Assembly (NCBI GenBank): GCA_947589605.1 | Contig: CANQBR010000009.1 | Span: 1 to 51,373 of the forward strand | Origin: an uncultured Phascolarctobacterium sp. | GTDB lineage: Bacteria > Bacillota > Negativicutes > Acidaminococcales > Acidaminococcaceae | Reading direction: 5' to 3' | DNA length: 51,373 nucleotides | Part shown: positions 39,892 through 48,415 of the stretch, one piece after another | How the letters are laid out: each line of letters opens with the position of its first letter | How positions within the stretch are numbered: position 1 is the first letter of the stretch | Translations under genes and position numbers: made by a program | Notes under the pieces: model-generated | Told to the model about the DNA's origin: nothing | Database searches by the model: none | What the model saw: the letters and a program-made list of their open reading frames with translations, nothing else

Positions 39892-40704
39892 GTGAGCACC
39901 GTAGCCGTCACCATGCTGGCCAGCGGCAGCAAGGGCAACGCCGCCCTCATCAGGCTCGGCGCTTCCTTTTTTCTCATCGACTTGGGCCTCAGCTGCCGAG
40001 AATTGAACAAAAGGCTGAAGCAAGCGGGCCTCGCCATCGAGCGCTTGCAGGCAGTCTTCATCACCCATCATCACAACGATCACATCAAAGGCTTGGCCGC
40101 TTTTTTGAAAAATTACACGATCCCCGTCTACGCCACCAACGCCGCTTGGCGGGAGATCGCCTATCGGCTCAACATCCCCCTCACCGCCGCCTGCTCGCTT
40201 TTGACGGAAGAAGCGGAAGTGGCGGGAGTGAAGGTAGAAACTTTCTCCGTCCCTCACGATGCCCTGGATACCAAAGGCCTGCGCCTCAGCTTGGGGGACG
40301 AAGCCTGCGTTTATATCAGCGATGCCGGCTGCGTCACCTCCAAGATGGCTGCCGCCGCAGAAGGAGCCGCCGTCTTGGTCATCGAAGCCAATCACGATGT
40401 GGCTCTGTTGAAAGCCGGCAGCTATCCCGCCCAATTGAAGCGGCGCATCTTGGGGCGCCGAGGCCACTTGGCCAACAGCGCCGCCGCCGACTTCGTCGCC
40501 GCTTTGAAACGGCCGCCCCGCACCGTCATCCTCGCCCATTTGAGCGCCGAGAACAATCGGCCCGCTTTGGCTTTGCAAGCCATGCGAGACGCTCTCGCGA
40601 ACAAAGAAGGTGTTCCCTTGCCGAACATTTTGGTAGCCGCTCAGGATGAGATCGTCGGCACCGAGCTGCCGGAGCAGCCCTCTGTTTTTCCGACAGAGAT
40701 ATGA
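39892..40704 (+). CDS. walJ: MBL-fold hydrolase WalJ (YycJ)
   Basis: 270 residues, metallo-beta-lactamase fold. Opening ASGSKGNAALI, metal motif ITHHHNDHIKGL (HxHxDH, about 57-68), then SDAGCVTSKM and ANHDVALLKAGSYP with further ligands, ILAHLSAENN near the end. YycJ/WalJ is a 5'-3' exonuclease-like protein and the usual neighbour of htrA. GTG start at 39892 has GGGAGG upstream. Here the walRK genes that usually precede it are absent; a HAD and a DUF1638 gene take their place. Confidence 0.93.
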   Translation: MSTVAVTMLASGSKGNAALIRLGASFFLIDLGLSCRELNKRLKQAGLAIERLQAVFITHHHNDHIKGLAAFLKNYTIPVYATNAAWREIAYRLNIPLTAACSLLTEEAEVAGVKVETFSVPHDALDTKGLRLSLGDEACVYISDAGCVTSKMAAAAEGAAVLVIEANHDVALLKAGSYPAQLKRRILGRRGHLANSAAADFVAALKRPPRTVILAHLSAENNRPALALQAMRDALANKEGVPLPNILVAAQDEIVGTELPEQPSVFPTEI

Positions 40705-40999
40705 TACGATAGCGGCGGTCCATAGCGATCGCCTCCTATCAGCAGCTGGTGTTTGGTCACATTCATTCTGCCGCAGGGTATCTCTATGGACTTTCTATTT
40801 ATCATTTAAGTGTCCGATTTGATTTTACTATCGACCTTTTACCATCGACCTTTATTTTTCTCGCATAACTTTTTTGTCGTTGTTCTTCGTCCGAGCTGCG
40901 AGCTTTTAAAACTTGCCGGTTCAGACGAGCTTATGATAAAGATCACACGATACTTTTAGCGATCGTGCCCTCGCTAAAAGAAACAAAGGAGTGAAAAAC
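40705..40999 (+). promoter_or_regulatory. walJ-htrA intergenic region with inverted repeats
   Basis: No gene, but several signals: GTCCATAG (40718-40725) pairs with CTATGGAC (40784-40791); two AGGTCGA boxes (minus strand) 14 bp apart at 40832-40852; CTTTTAGCGA (40953-40962) is a perfect inverted repeat of TCGCTAAAAG (40971-40980), just before the htrA ribosome site. A plausible but weak promoter (TTGCCG ... TATGAT) lies at about 40913-40936. Confidence 0.45.
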
Positions 41000-42100
41000 A
41001 TGCTCAAAATGTGGAAGAAAAGCAGTCAATTCATCATCTGCGGCACGGTGCTGACCACCCTGCTGCTGGCCGGCTGCAACAATAACACCAACGCCGCCCC
41101 CGCCCAAAAAGAAGGGACCGTTGCCAAAAAAGAAGCGGCTCTCAGCGGCGCCCGCAACACCCCCATCGTAGCCGCAGCCAAAAAAGTCGGGCCGGCCGTG
41201 GTGGGCATCACCAACAAAGCCTACATCCGCGACTTTTTCAACCGCGTGCAGCTGCGGGAGAGAGGCACCGGCTCCGGCGTCATCTACGACAGCAAAAACG
41301 GTTACATCGCCACCAATAACCACGTAGTGGAAGGAGCCGGCGAGATCGTGGTCAGCCTCACCGACGGCCGCAGCGTCAAAGGCAAAGTGTTGGGCGCCGA
41401 TGCCGCCACCGATCTGGCCGTAGTGCAGATCGAGAGCAAAGATCTTCCTCAGGCCGTCTTCGGCGACAGCGACAGCCTGCAGGTGGGCGAGCCCGCCATC
41501 GCCATCGGCAATCCTCTGGGCTTGGAGTTTCGGGGCAGCGTCACCGCCGGTGTGATCAGCGCTTTGAACCGCACCATCAATTTAGGCGAGCGTAAGTTCA
41601 ATCTTATCCAGACCGATGCAGCCATCAACCCCGGCAACAGCGGCGGCGCTTTGGTCAACGCCGACGGCGAAGTAGTGGGCATCAACAGCGCCAAGATCGT
41701 AGTGGGCGGCGTGGAAGGCATCGGCTTCGCCATCCCCATCAACACCGCCAAACCCATTTTGGACGAACTGGCCGACAGGGGCCGCATCGCTCGGCCCTAT
41801 CTCGGCGTATCTTTGATGGATAAAGATGTAGCCGAACGCTACGGTTTCGACATCGATCTCCACGGCGGCATCTTTTTGGTGAAAGTGCTGGCCAACGGCC
41901 CCGCCTATAAAGCGGGCCTGCGCAGCGGCGACATCATCCTCAGCTTCGACGGCAAGAAGGTCAGCCGCAATCAAGAGCTCACCGAAGCCCTCGCTCAGCA
42001 CAAAGTAGGCGATCGGGTAGGCCTCACCGTTTGGCACGAAGGAGCCGAAGTGAGCCGCACCGTCGTTTTGGAAGAAGTGCCGAAAAATTACGGCAACTGA
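41000..42100 (+). CDS. htrA: S1C serine protease HtrA/DegP-like lipoprotein with one PDZ domain
   Basis: About 366 residues. N-terminal signal with lipobox LLAGC (Cys at 26), so probably membrane-tethered outside the cell. Trypsin-like domain with triad: His in TNNHVVEG, Asp in TDLAVVQI, Ser in NPGNSGGAL. One PDZ domain (about 270-360) with GPAYKAGLRSGDIILS. Degrades misfolded envelope proteins. The ATG at 41000 is 9 nt after AAAGGA; a GTG at 40991 is too close to it. Next to walJ and rlmH as in most Firmicutes. Confidence 0.95.
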   Translation: MLKMWKKSSQFIICGTVLTTLLLAGCNNNTNAAPAQKEGTVAKKEAALSGARNTPIVAAAKKVGPAVVGITNKAYIRDFFNRVQLRERGTGSGVIYDSKNGYIATNNHVVEGAGEIVVSLTDGRSVKGKVLGADAATDLAVVQIESKDLPQAVFGDSDSLQVGEPAIAIGNPLGLEFRGSVTAGVISALNRTINLGERKFNLIQTDAAINPGNSGGALVNADGEVVGINSAKIVVGGVEGIGFAIPINTAKPILDELADRGRIARPYLGVSLMDKDVAERYGFDIDLHGGIFLVKVLANGPAYKAGLRSGDIILSFDGKKVSRNQELTEALAQHKVGDRVGLTVWHEGAEVSRTVVLEEVPKNYGN

Positions 42101-42102
42101 TC

Positions 42103-42582
42103 TTGAAGATCACCATAGCCTGCGTAGGCAAGATCAAAGAAAAATATTTAGAGGCGGGCATCGCCGCTTATCTCAAACGGCTGGGCCCCTACGTGCGGGT
42201 GAACATCGTCTCCTGTCCGGAAGAAAAAATGCCCCTCTCCCCCGGCCCTGCGGAAAAAGCAGAAGTCTTAAAGAGAGAGGGACAGCGTTTGGGTGCTCTC
42301 ATCCCTAAAGATGACTACGTTATCTTGCTGGATCTTAAAGGCGAGCAGCTGACTTCGCCTCAGCTGGCGGCAAAGTTGGCGGACTTGGCCCTCTCCGGCT
42401 GCAAAGGTCTCTCTTTCGTCATCGGCGGCCCCTTCGGGCTGAGCGACGAATTGAGAGCAAGAGCGCAGCTGCGGCTGAGTTTTTCCGCTTTCACCTTCAC
42501 TCATCAAATGATCCGCCTTCTGTTGTTGGAGCAGCTCTATCGCGCTTATAAGATCAACAGAGGCGAAAAATATCATTGGTGA
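42103..42582 (+). CDS. rlmH: 23S rRNA pseudouridine-1915 N3-methyltransferase RlmH
   Basis: SPOUT methyltransferase of about 159 residues. KITIACVGKIKEKYLEAGI at the start and the knot motifs FVIGGPFGLSDELR, SFSAFTFTHQMIRLLLLEQLYRA (in part) and NRGEKYHW at the C terminus identify RlmH. The start is a TTG only 2 nt after the htrA stop with no clear ribosome site, so it is probably translated by termination-reinitiation. Length is normal. Confidence 0.95.
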   Translation: MKITIACVGKIKEKYLEAGIAAYLKRLGPYVRVNIVSCPEEKMPLSPGPAEKAEVLKREGQRLGALIPKDDYVILLDLKGEQLTSPQLAAKLADLALSGCKGLSFVIGGPFGLSDELRARAQLRLSFSAFTFTHQMIRLLLLEQLYRAYKINRGEKYHW

Positions 42583-42608
42583 AACGGTAAAATTTTGAAC
42601 GATGATGC

Positions 42609-42636
42609 AAAAGGGCTCAGGCCGTCGCCTGAGCCC
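42609..42636. terminator. Bidirectional terminator
   Basis: Perfect 10-bp stem GGGCTCAGGC / GCCTGAGCCC with a 4-nt loop, between rlmH and the convergent DUF951 gene. Confidence 0.8.
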
Positions 42637-42641
42637 TCATC

Positions 42642-42839
42642 TTATTTTTCTTCCGGTCTTTCGATGGCCTTGGCCGCCTTCAGGAACTTGCTCCTGGGCA
42701 GCAACACGTAGTGACCGCAGCCTTGGCACTTCAGCCCTATGTCCATGCCCACCCGTGTTATCAGCCACAGAGAACTGCCGCAGGGATGGCTTTTTTTCAA
42801 ACGAGCCACATCGCCCACGTTAAAAGCAGCCGACAGCAT
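42642..42839 (-). CDS. DUF951 family small zinc-ribbon-like protein
   Basis: 65 residues: FNVGDVARLKKSHPCGSSLW, then IGLKCQGCGHYVLLPRSKF (shown in part), the pattern of the DUF951 family, with a Cys pair CQGC and a single C in HPCGS that may bind zinc. Function unknown. Its ATG overlaps the stop of the CBS-ACT gene (TGATG), so the two are coupled. Confidence 0.88.
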   Translation of the reverse strand: MLSAAFNVGDVARLKKSHPCGSSLWLITRVGMDIGLKCQGCGHYVLLPRSKFLKAAKAIERPEEK

Positions 42840-43492
42840 CAGCTGACACCGTGCATCGTCATCACGTCGGAAACTTCATAGCCTGCTTCCCGCAGTTCTT
42901 CTATGATGTCCATGCCGTTCAGAGTAGCCCTGGCCACGATCTCCGCTTTGCCGTTGCCCAAAGGTTTGCACAGCAGGGAGAGGATGTTGGCCTTATTGTC
43001 TCTGAAAAGCCCGGCCACATCCGCCAGCACGCCCACTTCATCGGGCACGATGAGAGAGATGCGGGTGCAGGGACGATCCACGCTCATGCTCTGAGCAAAG
43101 GCCCTGAACATATCGTTTTGGGCGATGATGCCCACCAGCTTGAAGTTGTCGTCCACTACCGGCAGGGCATTCACCCTCATCTTGTAGAGGTTGAAGGCCA
43201 CGAACTCGATAGAATCGGAGGCATTGACGGCGGTGATGTTGCGGGTCATCAGATCTTTTACCCGCAGCCGGCCCAAAAGATAATTGGCTTCGTACTTGCT
43301 GAGGGTGCTGTCGAGAGAGGGCGAAGCCTGACCGATATCGGTGGCTGTTATCATGCCCCTTACCCGCATCAGATCGTCTACCACCGGCAGCGAGCGCAGA
43401 TTTTTGCCCCGCATGGCCTCTCTGGCCTCCAGGATGGTCTGATCCTCTTTGACGGTGATTACCTCTTTGGTCATAAAGTCTTTAACCAGCAT
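42839..43492 (-). CDS. CBS-pair and ACT domain protein (AcuB-like)
   Basis: 217 residues: two CBS domains (about 1-60 and 78-135; LRSLPVVDD and VNALPVVDDNF loops) and a C-terminal ACT domain (about 142-217; VLADVAGLFRDNKANILSLL). CBS pairs sense adenine nucleotides and ACT domains bind amino acids, so it may link energy state to amino-acid supply. Ribosome site AGGAGG is perfect. It follows livF by 20 bp and is likely part of the liv transcript. Confidence 0.93.
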   Translation of the reverse strand: MLVKDFMTKEVITVKEDQTILEAREAMRGKNLRSLPVVDDLMRVRGMITATDIGQASPSLDSTLSKYEANYLLGRLRVKDLMTRNITAVNASDSIEFVAFNLYKMRVNALPVVDDNFKLVGIIAQNDMFRAFAQSMSVDRPCTRISLIVPDEVGVLADVAGLFRDNKANILSLLCKPLGNGKAEIVARATLNGMDIIEELREAGYEVSDVMTMHGVS

Positions 43493-43512
43493 AGTTCCTC
43501 CTAACCGGCAGC

Positions 43513-44217
43513 TTAGCCGCCCAAATACGCCTTGCGCACCGCCTCGCTGCTGGCCAATTCTTTGGCCGTGCCGCTTAAAGTGATACGCCCCGTCTCCAGC
43601 ACATAAGCTTTGTCGGCGATGGACAGCGCCATGTTGGCATTTTGCTCCACCAAGAGAATGGTAGTGCCGGAGGCATTGATCTCTTTGATGATGTTGAAGA
43701 TCTCCTTGACCAAGAGCGGCGCCAAGCCCATGGACGGCTCGTCCATAAGCAATAGTTTGGGTTTGCTCATCAAAGCCCTGCCCATGGCCAGCATCTGCTG
43801 CTCGCCGCCGGAGAGAGTGCCGGCCAACTGTTCTTTCCTCTCCAACAATCTGGGGAAACTCTCGAAGACCTTCTTCATGTCTTGCGCGATCCCGTCTTTA
43901 TCCTTGCGGGTATAGGCGCCCATTTCCAGATTTTCCAAAACCGTCATATTGGCAAAGACCCGGCGGCCTTCGGGCACTTGGCAAAGGCCCATGCTGACGA
44001 TCTTATGAGCCGGTCTGCCGGTGATGTCTTGATCATCGTAGATGATGCGGCCGCTTTTCGGTTTCATCAAACCGGATATGGTGCGCAAAGTGGTAGACTT
44101 GCCGGCGCCGTTGGACCCGATCAAAGCCACTATCTCGCCGTCGGACACCTCTAAACTGATCCCCTTGATGGCGTGGATGGCTCCGTAATAGACGTTGATA
44201 TCTTTTACCTGCAGCAT
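43513..44217 (-). CDS. livF: Branched-chain amino-acid ABC transporter ATPase LivF
   Basis: About 234 residues. LQVKDINVYYGAIHAIKGIS, Walker A GSNGAGKST, LSGGEQQMLAMGRAL signature, Walker B LLLMDEPSMGLAP, and VEQNANMAL, which is LivF-specific. Start shares TGATG with the livG stop at 44217. Forms a cytosolic heterodimer with LivG that powers LivHM. Confidence 0.96.
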   Translation of the reverse strand: MLQVKDINVYYGAIHAIKGISLEVSDGEIVALIGSNGAGKSTTLRTISGLMKPKSGRIIYDDQDITGRPAHKIVSMGLCQVPEGRRVFANMTVLENLEMGAYTRKDKDGIAQDMKKVFESFPRLLERKEQLAGTLSGGEQQMLAMGRALMSKPKLLLMDEPSMGLAPLLVKEIFNIIKEINASGTTILLVEQNANMALSIADKAYVLETGRITLSGTAKELASSEAVRKAYLGG

Positions 44218-44993
44218 CAGTTGATCACCTCCTCGCCCAAGTAGGCCTCGATGACCCGCCGATTGTGCTTGATCTCTTCCGGCACGCCCTCGGCGATCTT
44301 CATGCCGTATTCCAGCACGTAAATGCGTTCGCACACGCCCATCACCAAACTCATATCGTGCTCTATCAGAAGGATGGACAGAGAGAACCGTTCTCTTATC
44401 CAGCGGATCAACTCCATCAGTTCGTGGGTCTCCTGAGGGTTCATACCGGCAGCGGGCTCATCCAAAAGCAGCAGTTTCGGCTCCGTGGCCAAAGCTCTGG
44501 CGATCTCCAGCCGCCGCTGCTGCCCGTAAGGAAGGTTCTTCGCCGTTTCCTGAGCAAAATCCTCTAAGTGGAAGATCTTCAGCAGCTCCATGGCCTTTTC
44601 GGTGATATAATGCTCTTCTTTCACATATTTGCCGTCCCTGACGATGGCATCGGCCAAATTGTAGGAAACGTGCATGTTGTAAGCGATCTTGACGTTGTCG
44701 ATAACGCTGAGCTCGCTGAAGAGACGGATATTCTGAAAGGTGCGGGCCATGCCCATCTGGGTGACCTGATAAGACTTATGGCCGCTGGACTTTTTCCCGT
44801 CGAAGTACACTTCGCCTTCGGTAGGAGTATAAACGCCGGTTATCATGTTGAAGACGGTGGTCTTACCTGCGCCGTTCGGCCCGATGAGGCCCACCAACTC
44901 GCCCTTGTCGATGTGCATGGTCAGGTTGGAGACAGCCCTAAGTCCTCCGAAGATCATAGAGATGTTGTCTATTTTCAGCAAGGTCTCAGCCAT
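44217..44993 (-). CDS. livG: Branched-chain amino-acid ABC transporter ATPase LivG
   Basis: 258 residues. Walker A GPNGAGKTT, ARTFQNIRLF (LivG hallmark), LPYGQQRRLEIARAL signature, LLLLDEPAAGMNPQET Walker B, and IEHDMSLVM. Begins behind AGGAGG and overlaps livM by 8 bp. The heterodimer partner of LivF. Confidence 0.96.
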   Translation of the reverse strand: MAETLLKIDNISMIFGGLRAVSNLTMHIDKGELVGLIGPNGAGKTTVFNMITGVYTPTEGEVYFDGKKSSGHKSYQVTQMGMARTFQNIRLFSELSVIDNVKIAYNMHVSYNLADAIVRDGKYVKEEHYITEKAMELLKIFHLEDFAQETAKNLPYGQQRRLEIARALATEPKLLLLDEPAAGMNPQETHELMELIRWIRERFSLSILLIEHDMSLVMGVCERIYVLEYGMKIAEGVPEEIKHNRRVIEAYLGEEVIN

Positions 44994-45927
44994 TTTGCCT
45001 GCCTCCTAACCTGAACATCTTGCGGCTCAGTTCCTCACTGCCGAAGAGGCCCTGCGGCCGCCGTAGCATCAGCACTATCATGGTGACGGAATAGATGACC
45101 ATGCGCCACTCGGGAAAATCCGACAGATAGGCGCTGATGAAGGTGAGCAAAGTGGCTCCGCAGATGGAGCCGGTCATGGACCCGAGGCCTCCCAGCACCA
45201 CCATAGTCAAAATGTCGAAGGATTTCATGAAAGTGAAGGTGGCGGGATGAGCCAGGAAAAAGTAATGACTGAAGAGGCAGCCGGCGGTACCGGCGAAAGA
45301 TGCGCCCAAAGTGAACGCCATCACTTTGTACTTGGTAGTGTTGATGCCCATGGTATCGGCAGCGATCTCGTTCTCTCTGATGGCCAAGCAGCAGCGGCCG
45401 GGAGCGCTGTTCTTGAAATTTTTGATGAAGAAGATGATCGCGATCATCAACCAAAAAGCTACAGTGAAGTTGGTGAAACGGGGGATGCCCATCAAGCCGG
45501 AAGCACCGCCCACATAGTCGATGTTGAGGATGCAGATGCGGATGATCTCGCCGAGGCCCAGCGTGGCGATGGCCAAATAGTCGCCGTCCAGGCGCAAAGT
45601 GGGCAGGCCGATCAAAAAGCCCAGCAGACCGGCGCTGATAGTGGCTACGACCAGACCGAGAGCGAAGGGCAGCCCCAGTTTGACGGTGATCACCGCCCCG
45701 GTGTAGGCCCCCACTGCCATGAAGCCGGCATGGCCGATGGAGAACTGGCCGGTATAGCCGTTGATGAGGTTCAGGCTCACCGCCAAAATGATATTGATGC
45801 AAATGAGGACGATGTTCAGTTCCCAGAAGGGGCCGATGACCTCGACGGCGATAAGGCCCTGCACCACGGCGTAGATCAGGATGCAGGCGATGATGGCCTT
45901 CAGATCGAACTTACGAATAGGATCCAT
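44986..45927 (-). CDS. livM: Branched-chain amino-acid ABC permease LivM
   Basis: 313 residues, about nine to ten hydrophobic segments. NLINGYTGQFSIGHAGFMAVGAY (shown in part: GYTGQFSIGHAGF) and RLDGDYLAIATLGLGEIIR (in part: GDYLAIATLGLGEI) are LivM signatures, plus SFAGTAGCLFSHYF and VVLGGLGSMTG. Inner-membrane channel with LivH. Ribosome site AAGGAGG. Confidence 0.95.
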   Translation of the reverse strand: MDPIRKFDLKAIIACILIYAVVQGLIAVEVIGPFWELNIVLICINIILAVSLNLINGYTGQFSIGHAGFMAVGAYTGAVITVKLGLPFALGLVVATISAGLLGFLIGLPTLRLDGDYLAIATLGLGEIIRICILNIDYVGGASGLMGIPRFTNFTVAFWLMIAIIFFIKNFKNSAPGRCCLAIRENEIAADTMGINTTKYKVMAFTLGASFAGTAGCLFSHYFFLAHPATFTFMKSFDILTMVVLGGLGSMTGSICGATLLTFISAYLSDFPEWRMVIYSVTMIVLMLRRPQGLFGSEELSRKMFRLGGRQNG

Positions 45928-45939
45928 AGCGCTGCCTCC

Positions 45940-46830
45940 TTACACTTTTTCCCGCACGTTCTTGCCCAACAGGCCGGTAGGCTTGTAGAGCAGGATGAGG
46001 ATGAGGATGGCGAAAGCAGCCGCATCTCGGAAGGTGGAAGAGATGAAGCCGCTGACCAAGGCCTCCACCACGCCCAAAATGATGCCGCCGATCATGGCGC
46101 CGGGGATGATGCCTATGCCTCCCAGCACTGCCGCCACGAAAGCTTTCAAGCCCGGCATCATGCCCATCAGGGGATCGATGGAGTTGTAATAAACGCCCAC
46201 CAGCACGCCGCCGGCTGCAGCCAACGCCGAACCCAAAGCGAACGTGGTGGAGATGACGCGGTCGATATCTATCCCCATGAGCCTGGCCGCATCGGCATCA
46301 AAAGACACGGCCCGCATGGCCTTGCCGGCTTTGGTCTTGTTGACGATGTAAGTGAGCACCGTCATGAGGATGATGGCGCTGATCAAAATGACCAACTGCT
46401 GACTGTTCATCACCAGCGGCCCCATATTGTACACCGTCGCCGCAAAGATAGAGGGGAAGGTGCGGGGCTGAGGGCTCACGAAAAGGATCATGGTGTATTC
46501 CAAAAAGAAGGATACGCCGATGGCGGTGATCAAAATGGCGATACGGGGAGCATTGCGCATCGGCCTATATGCCACTCTTTCGATGATGATGCCTGCCAAA
46601 GCCGCTCCCACCATCGCGAAAATAATGGCCGGAAAGAAGGACAGGCCCAAAGCGGTAGTGGCAAAAAAGCCCAAGTAGGCACCCAGCATATAGATATCAC
46701 CGTGGGCGAAGTTGATCAGTTTGATGATGCCGTAGATCATGGTATAGCCCAAAGCGATGAGCGCATAGATGCTGCCCAGGGATATGCCGTTGATCAGTTG
46801 CTGGCAAAGCTGACCGAAAAAAGTGTCCAT
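45940..46830 (-). CDS. livH: Branched-chain amino-acid ABC permease LivH
   Basis: 296 residues, about eight hydrophobic segments. QQLINGISLGSIYALIALGYTMIYGII (in part: GSIYALIALGYTMIYG), FAHGDIYMLGAY and LGGIGIIPGAMIGG are LivH signatures. Ribosome site GGAGG. Follows livJ after a 108-bp gap with a hairpin. Twelve bp precede livM. Confidence 0.95.
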   Translation of the reverse strand: MDTFFGQLCQQLINGISLGSIYALIALGYTMIYGIIKLINFAHGDIYMLGAYLGFFATTALGLSFFPAIIFAMVGAALAGIIIERVAYRPMRNAPRIAILITAIGVSFFLEYTMILFVSPQPRTFPSIFAATVYNMGPLVMNSQQLVILISAIILMTVLTYIVNKTKAGKAMRAVSFDADAARLMGIDIDRVISTTFALGSALAAAGGVLVGVYYNSIDPLMGMMPGLKAFVAAVLGGIGIIPGAMIGGIILGVVEALVSGFISSTFRDAAAFAILILILLYKPTGLLGKNVREKV

Positions 46831-46877
46831 AGCTGACCTCCGAAGCCGACGATGCCGGCTCTTTCTTAATTAAGAGA

Positions 46878-46903
46878 GAGGCTGTTGCCAAAACAACAGC
46901 CTC
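46878..46903 (-). other. Hairpin between livJ and livH
   Basis: GAGGCTGTTG pairs perfectly with CAACAGCCTC (10 bp, 6-nt loop), without a clear T tract on the minus strand. A plausible 3' stabiliser or partial terminator that lets the binding protein mRNA exceed the permease mRNA. Confidence 0.6.
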
Positions 46904-46938
46904 ATTGGTGAATCAAGCTGATAAAGGGGCCTTACCTA

Positions 46939-48114
46939 TCAGGGATTTACTTTGGATTTGAAAGTCTGGACGCCGTCTTTGTGCTCGATGATAACAGCGC
47001 TCTTGATGGGGTTGTGCTGCTCATTGAAGGTAACTTCGCCGGACACGCCCTTGAAGCCTTTGATCTTGGCCATGGCCGCAGAGATCTTAGCCGGTTCTGT
47101 GGACTGAGCGTCCTCGATAGCCTTGGCTACCAGCAGAGCGCAGTCGTAAGCAAGCGCTGCGAAAACATCCGGCTTGGTGTTGTAGGCCTTTTGATACTCG
47201 GCGACGAACTTCTTGTTCAGATCGGAGGTATCATCGGGAGAATAGAGATTGGTGAAGAAGGTGTTGTTCAGAGCAGCTTTGCCTGCGATCTCGGGCAACT
47301 TGGAGGAGTCCCAACCGTCGCCGCCGGCCATAGGCACGTTCAAGCCGATCTCTCTTGCCTGCTTAACGATGAGGCCTACTTCCTGGTAGTAACCGGGGAT
47401 GTAGATGAAGTCCGGATCGGCGGCCTTGATCTTGGTCAAAGTAGATTTGAAGTCGGTGTCCTTTTGCAGGTAAGCTTCTTCGGCTACCACGGAACCGCCG
47501 TTCTTCACGAAGTTTTCTTTGAAGAAGGCAGCCAAGCCCTTGGCGTAGTCGGAGGTGTTGTCGATGTAGATGGCGGCCTTCCTGATGCCCAGATCTTTAT
47601 AAACATAGTTGGCCATCACGGTGCCTTGGAACGGATCGATGAAGCAGGCGCGGAAGCTGTGCTCTCTGGTCTTGCCGGTCTTGGGGTCGACGGTAACGTC
47701 GGGGTTGGTGCCCATGGGAGTGATGTCCAACACTTTCATGCCGTTGTTGATGGCGCCGGAGGCGATAACGGCGGAAGACTGGTTGGGGCCGATGACTGCG
47801 ACTACTTTATCTTGGCTCAACAGTTTCTGCATGCCGTTGGTGGCTTCGGAAGCCTCGGACTTGGTGTCGGCTACGACCAGTTCCAGTTTTTTGCCGCCCA
47901 GCACGCCCTTGGTGTTGATCTCTTTGAAGACCAGATCGATGGCGTTCTTGGAAGAGATGCCGAAGGAGGCGCTGCCGCCGGTCATCTCCAGCAAGCCGCC
48001 CACTTTGATAACATTGGCGTCTTCGGATTTCTTCGAGCCGCCGCAACCGCTCAACGCGCCCATGACGCAGGCGCCTGCAGCCAATAGAGCCAAAGCTTTC
48101 AAACTTTTCTTCAT
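46939..48114 (-). CDS. livJ: Branched-chain amino-acid binding lipoprotein LivJ/LivK-like
   Basis: About 391 residues. Signal peptide with lipobox GALSGC (Cys near 24). Type I periplasmic binding fold: VIKVGGLLEMTGGSASFG, KLELVVADTKSEASEATNGMQKL (in part), VIGPNQSSAVIA, DITPMGTNPDVT, and DFIYIPGYYQEVGLIVKQARE (in part). Delivers Leu/Ile/Val or a related amino acid to LivHM. Start at 48114 has GAGGGGG upstream; a longer frame reaches 48231 but overlaps the structured leader. Has its own strong promoter. Confidence 0.95.
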   Translation of the reverse strand: MKKSLKALALLAAGACVMGALSGCGGSKKSEDANVIKVGGLLEMTGGSASFGISSKNAIDLVFKEINTKGVLGGKKLELVVADTKSEASEATNGMQKLLSQDKVVAVIGPNQSSAVIASGAINNGMKVLDITPMGTNPDVTVDPKTGKTREHSFRACFIDPFQGTVMANYVYKDLGIRKAAIYIDNTSDYAKGLAAFFKENFVKNGGSVVAEEAYLQKDTDFKSTLTKIKAADPDFIYIPGYYQEVGLIVKQAREIGLNVPMAGGDGWDSSKLPEIAGKAALNNTFFTNLYSPDDTSDLNKKFVAEYQKAYNTKPDVFAALAYDCALLVAKAIEDAQSTEPAKISAAMAKIKGFKGVSGEVTFNEQHNPIKSAVIIEHKDGVQTFKSKVNP

Positions 48115-48120
48115 AAACGA

Positions 48121-48224
48121 TTCCCCCTCACTGAAAATAATGAACGGAGCAAGCAGCCGGCAAAGCCCTGCTCCCGACAGCGAAAACTTCGGGCCGAAAC
48201 GGTTTTCGGCGCCGTTTTTTTCGC
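48121..48224 (-). promoter_or_regulatory. Structured 5' leader of livJ
   Basis: The first stem (48179-48186 with 48217-48224, AGCGAAAA/TTTTCGCT) encloses CCGAAA-ACCG-TTTCGG (48194-48209). A second hairpin GGAGCA/TGCTCC (48146-48151 with 48169-48174) follows, then the ribosome site. No known leader class was recognised; it is not a T-box. The rest of the 48264-48415 gap up to the thrC stop is AT-rich and unexplained. Confidence 0.5.
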
Positions 48225-48233
48225 TATGCACCT

Positions 48234-48263
48234 ATTATAGACATCGTTTCACATTTTTGTCAA
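48234..48263 (-). promoter_or_regulatory. Strong promoter of the liv operon
   Basis: Minus strand perfect TTGACA (48258-48263), 18-bp spacer, perfect TATAAT (48234-48239). Confidence 0.8.
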
Positions 48264-48415
48264 TGTTGCCGCTAAAAGGTGTTTCAGCTCTCCTCGCTGT
48301 CCTTTGTAACATTTGTTGCACAATTTTTCCGATAAAACTCTTTTAAAGACTTTTATTTCATTATGACCCGCGCAAGTATACAGTATTATTTCATCGCAAC
48401 CGCCGGCTAAAAAGT

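Noticed and set aside
45247-46836. 529-codon plus-strand open frame opposite livM and livH
   Set aside because: Pure antisense of two certain permease genes, with an Asp/His/Gln-rich product typical of shadow translation.
48300-48330. Rex or other operator-like near-palindrome TTGTAACATTTGTTGCACAA
   Set aside because: The two halves match only at the outer TTGT/ACAA; too weak to call.
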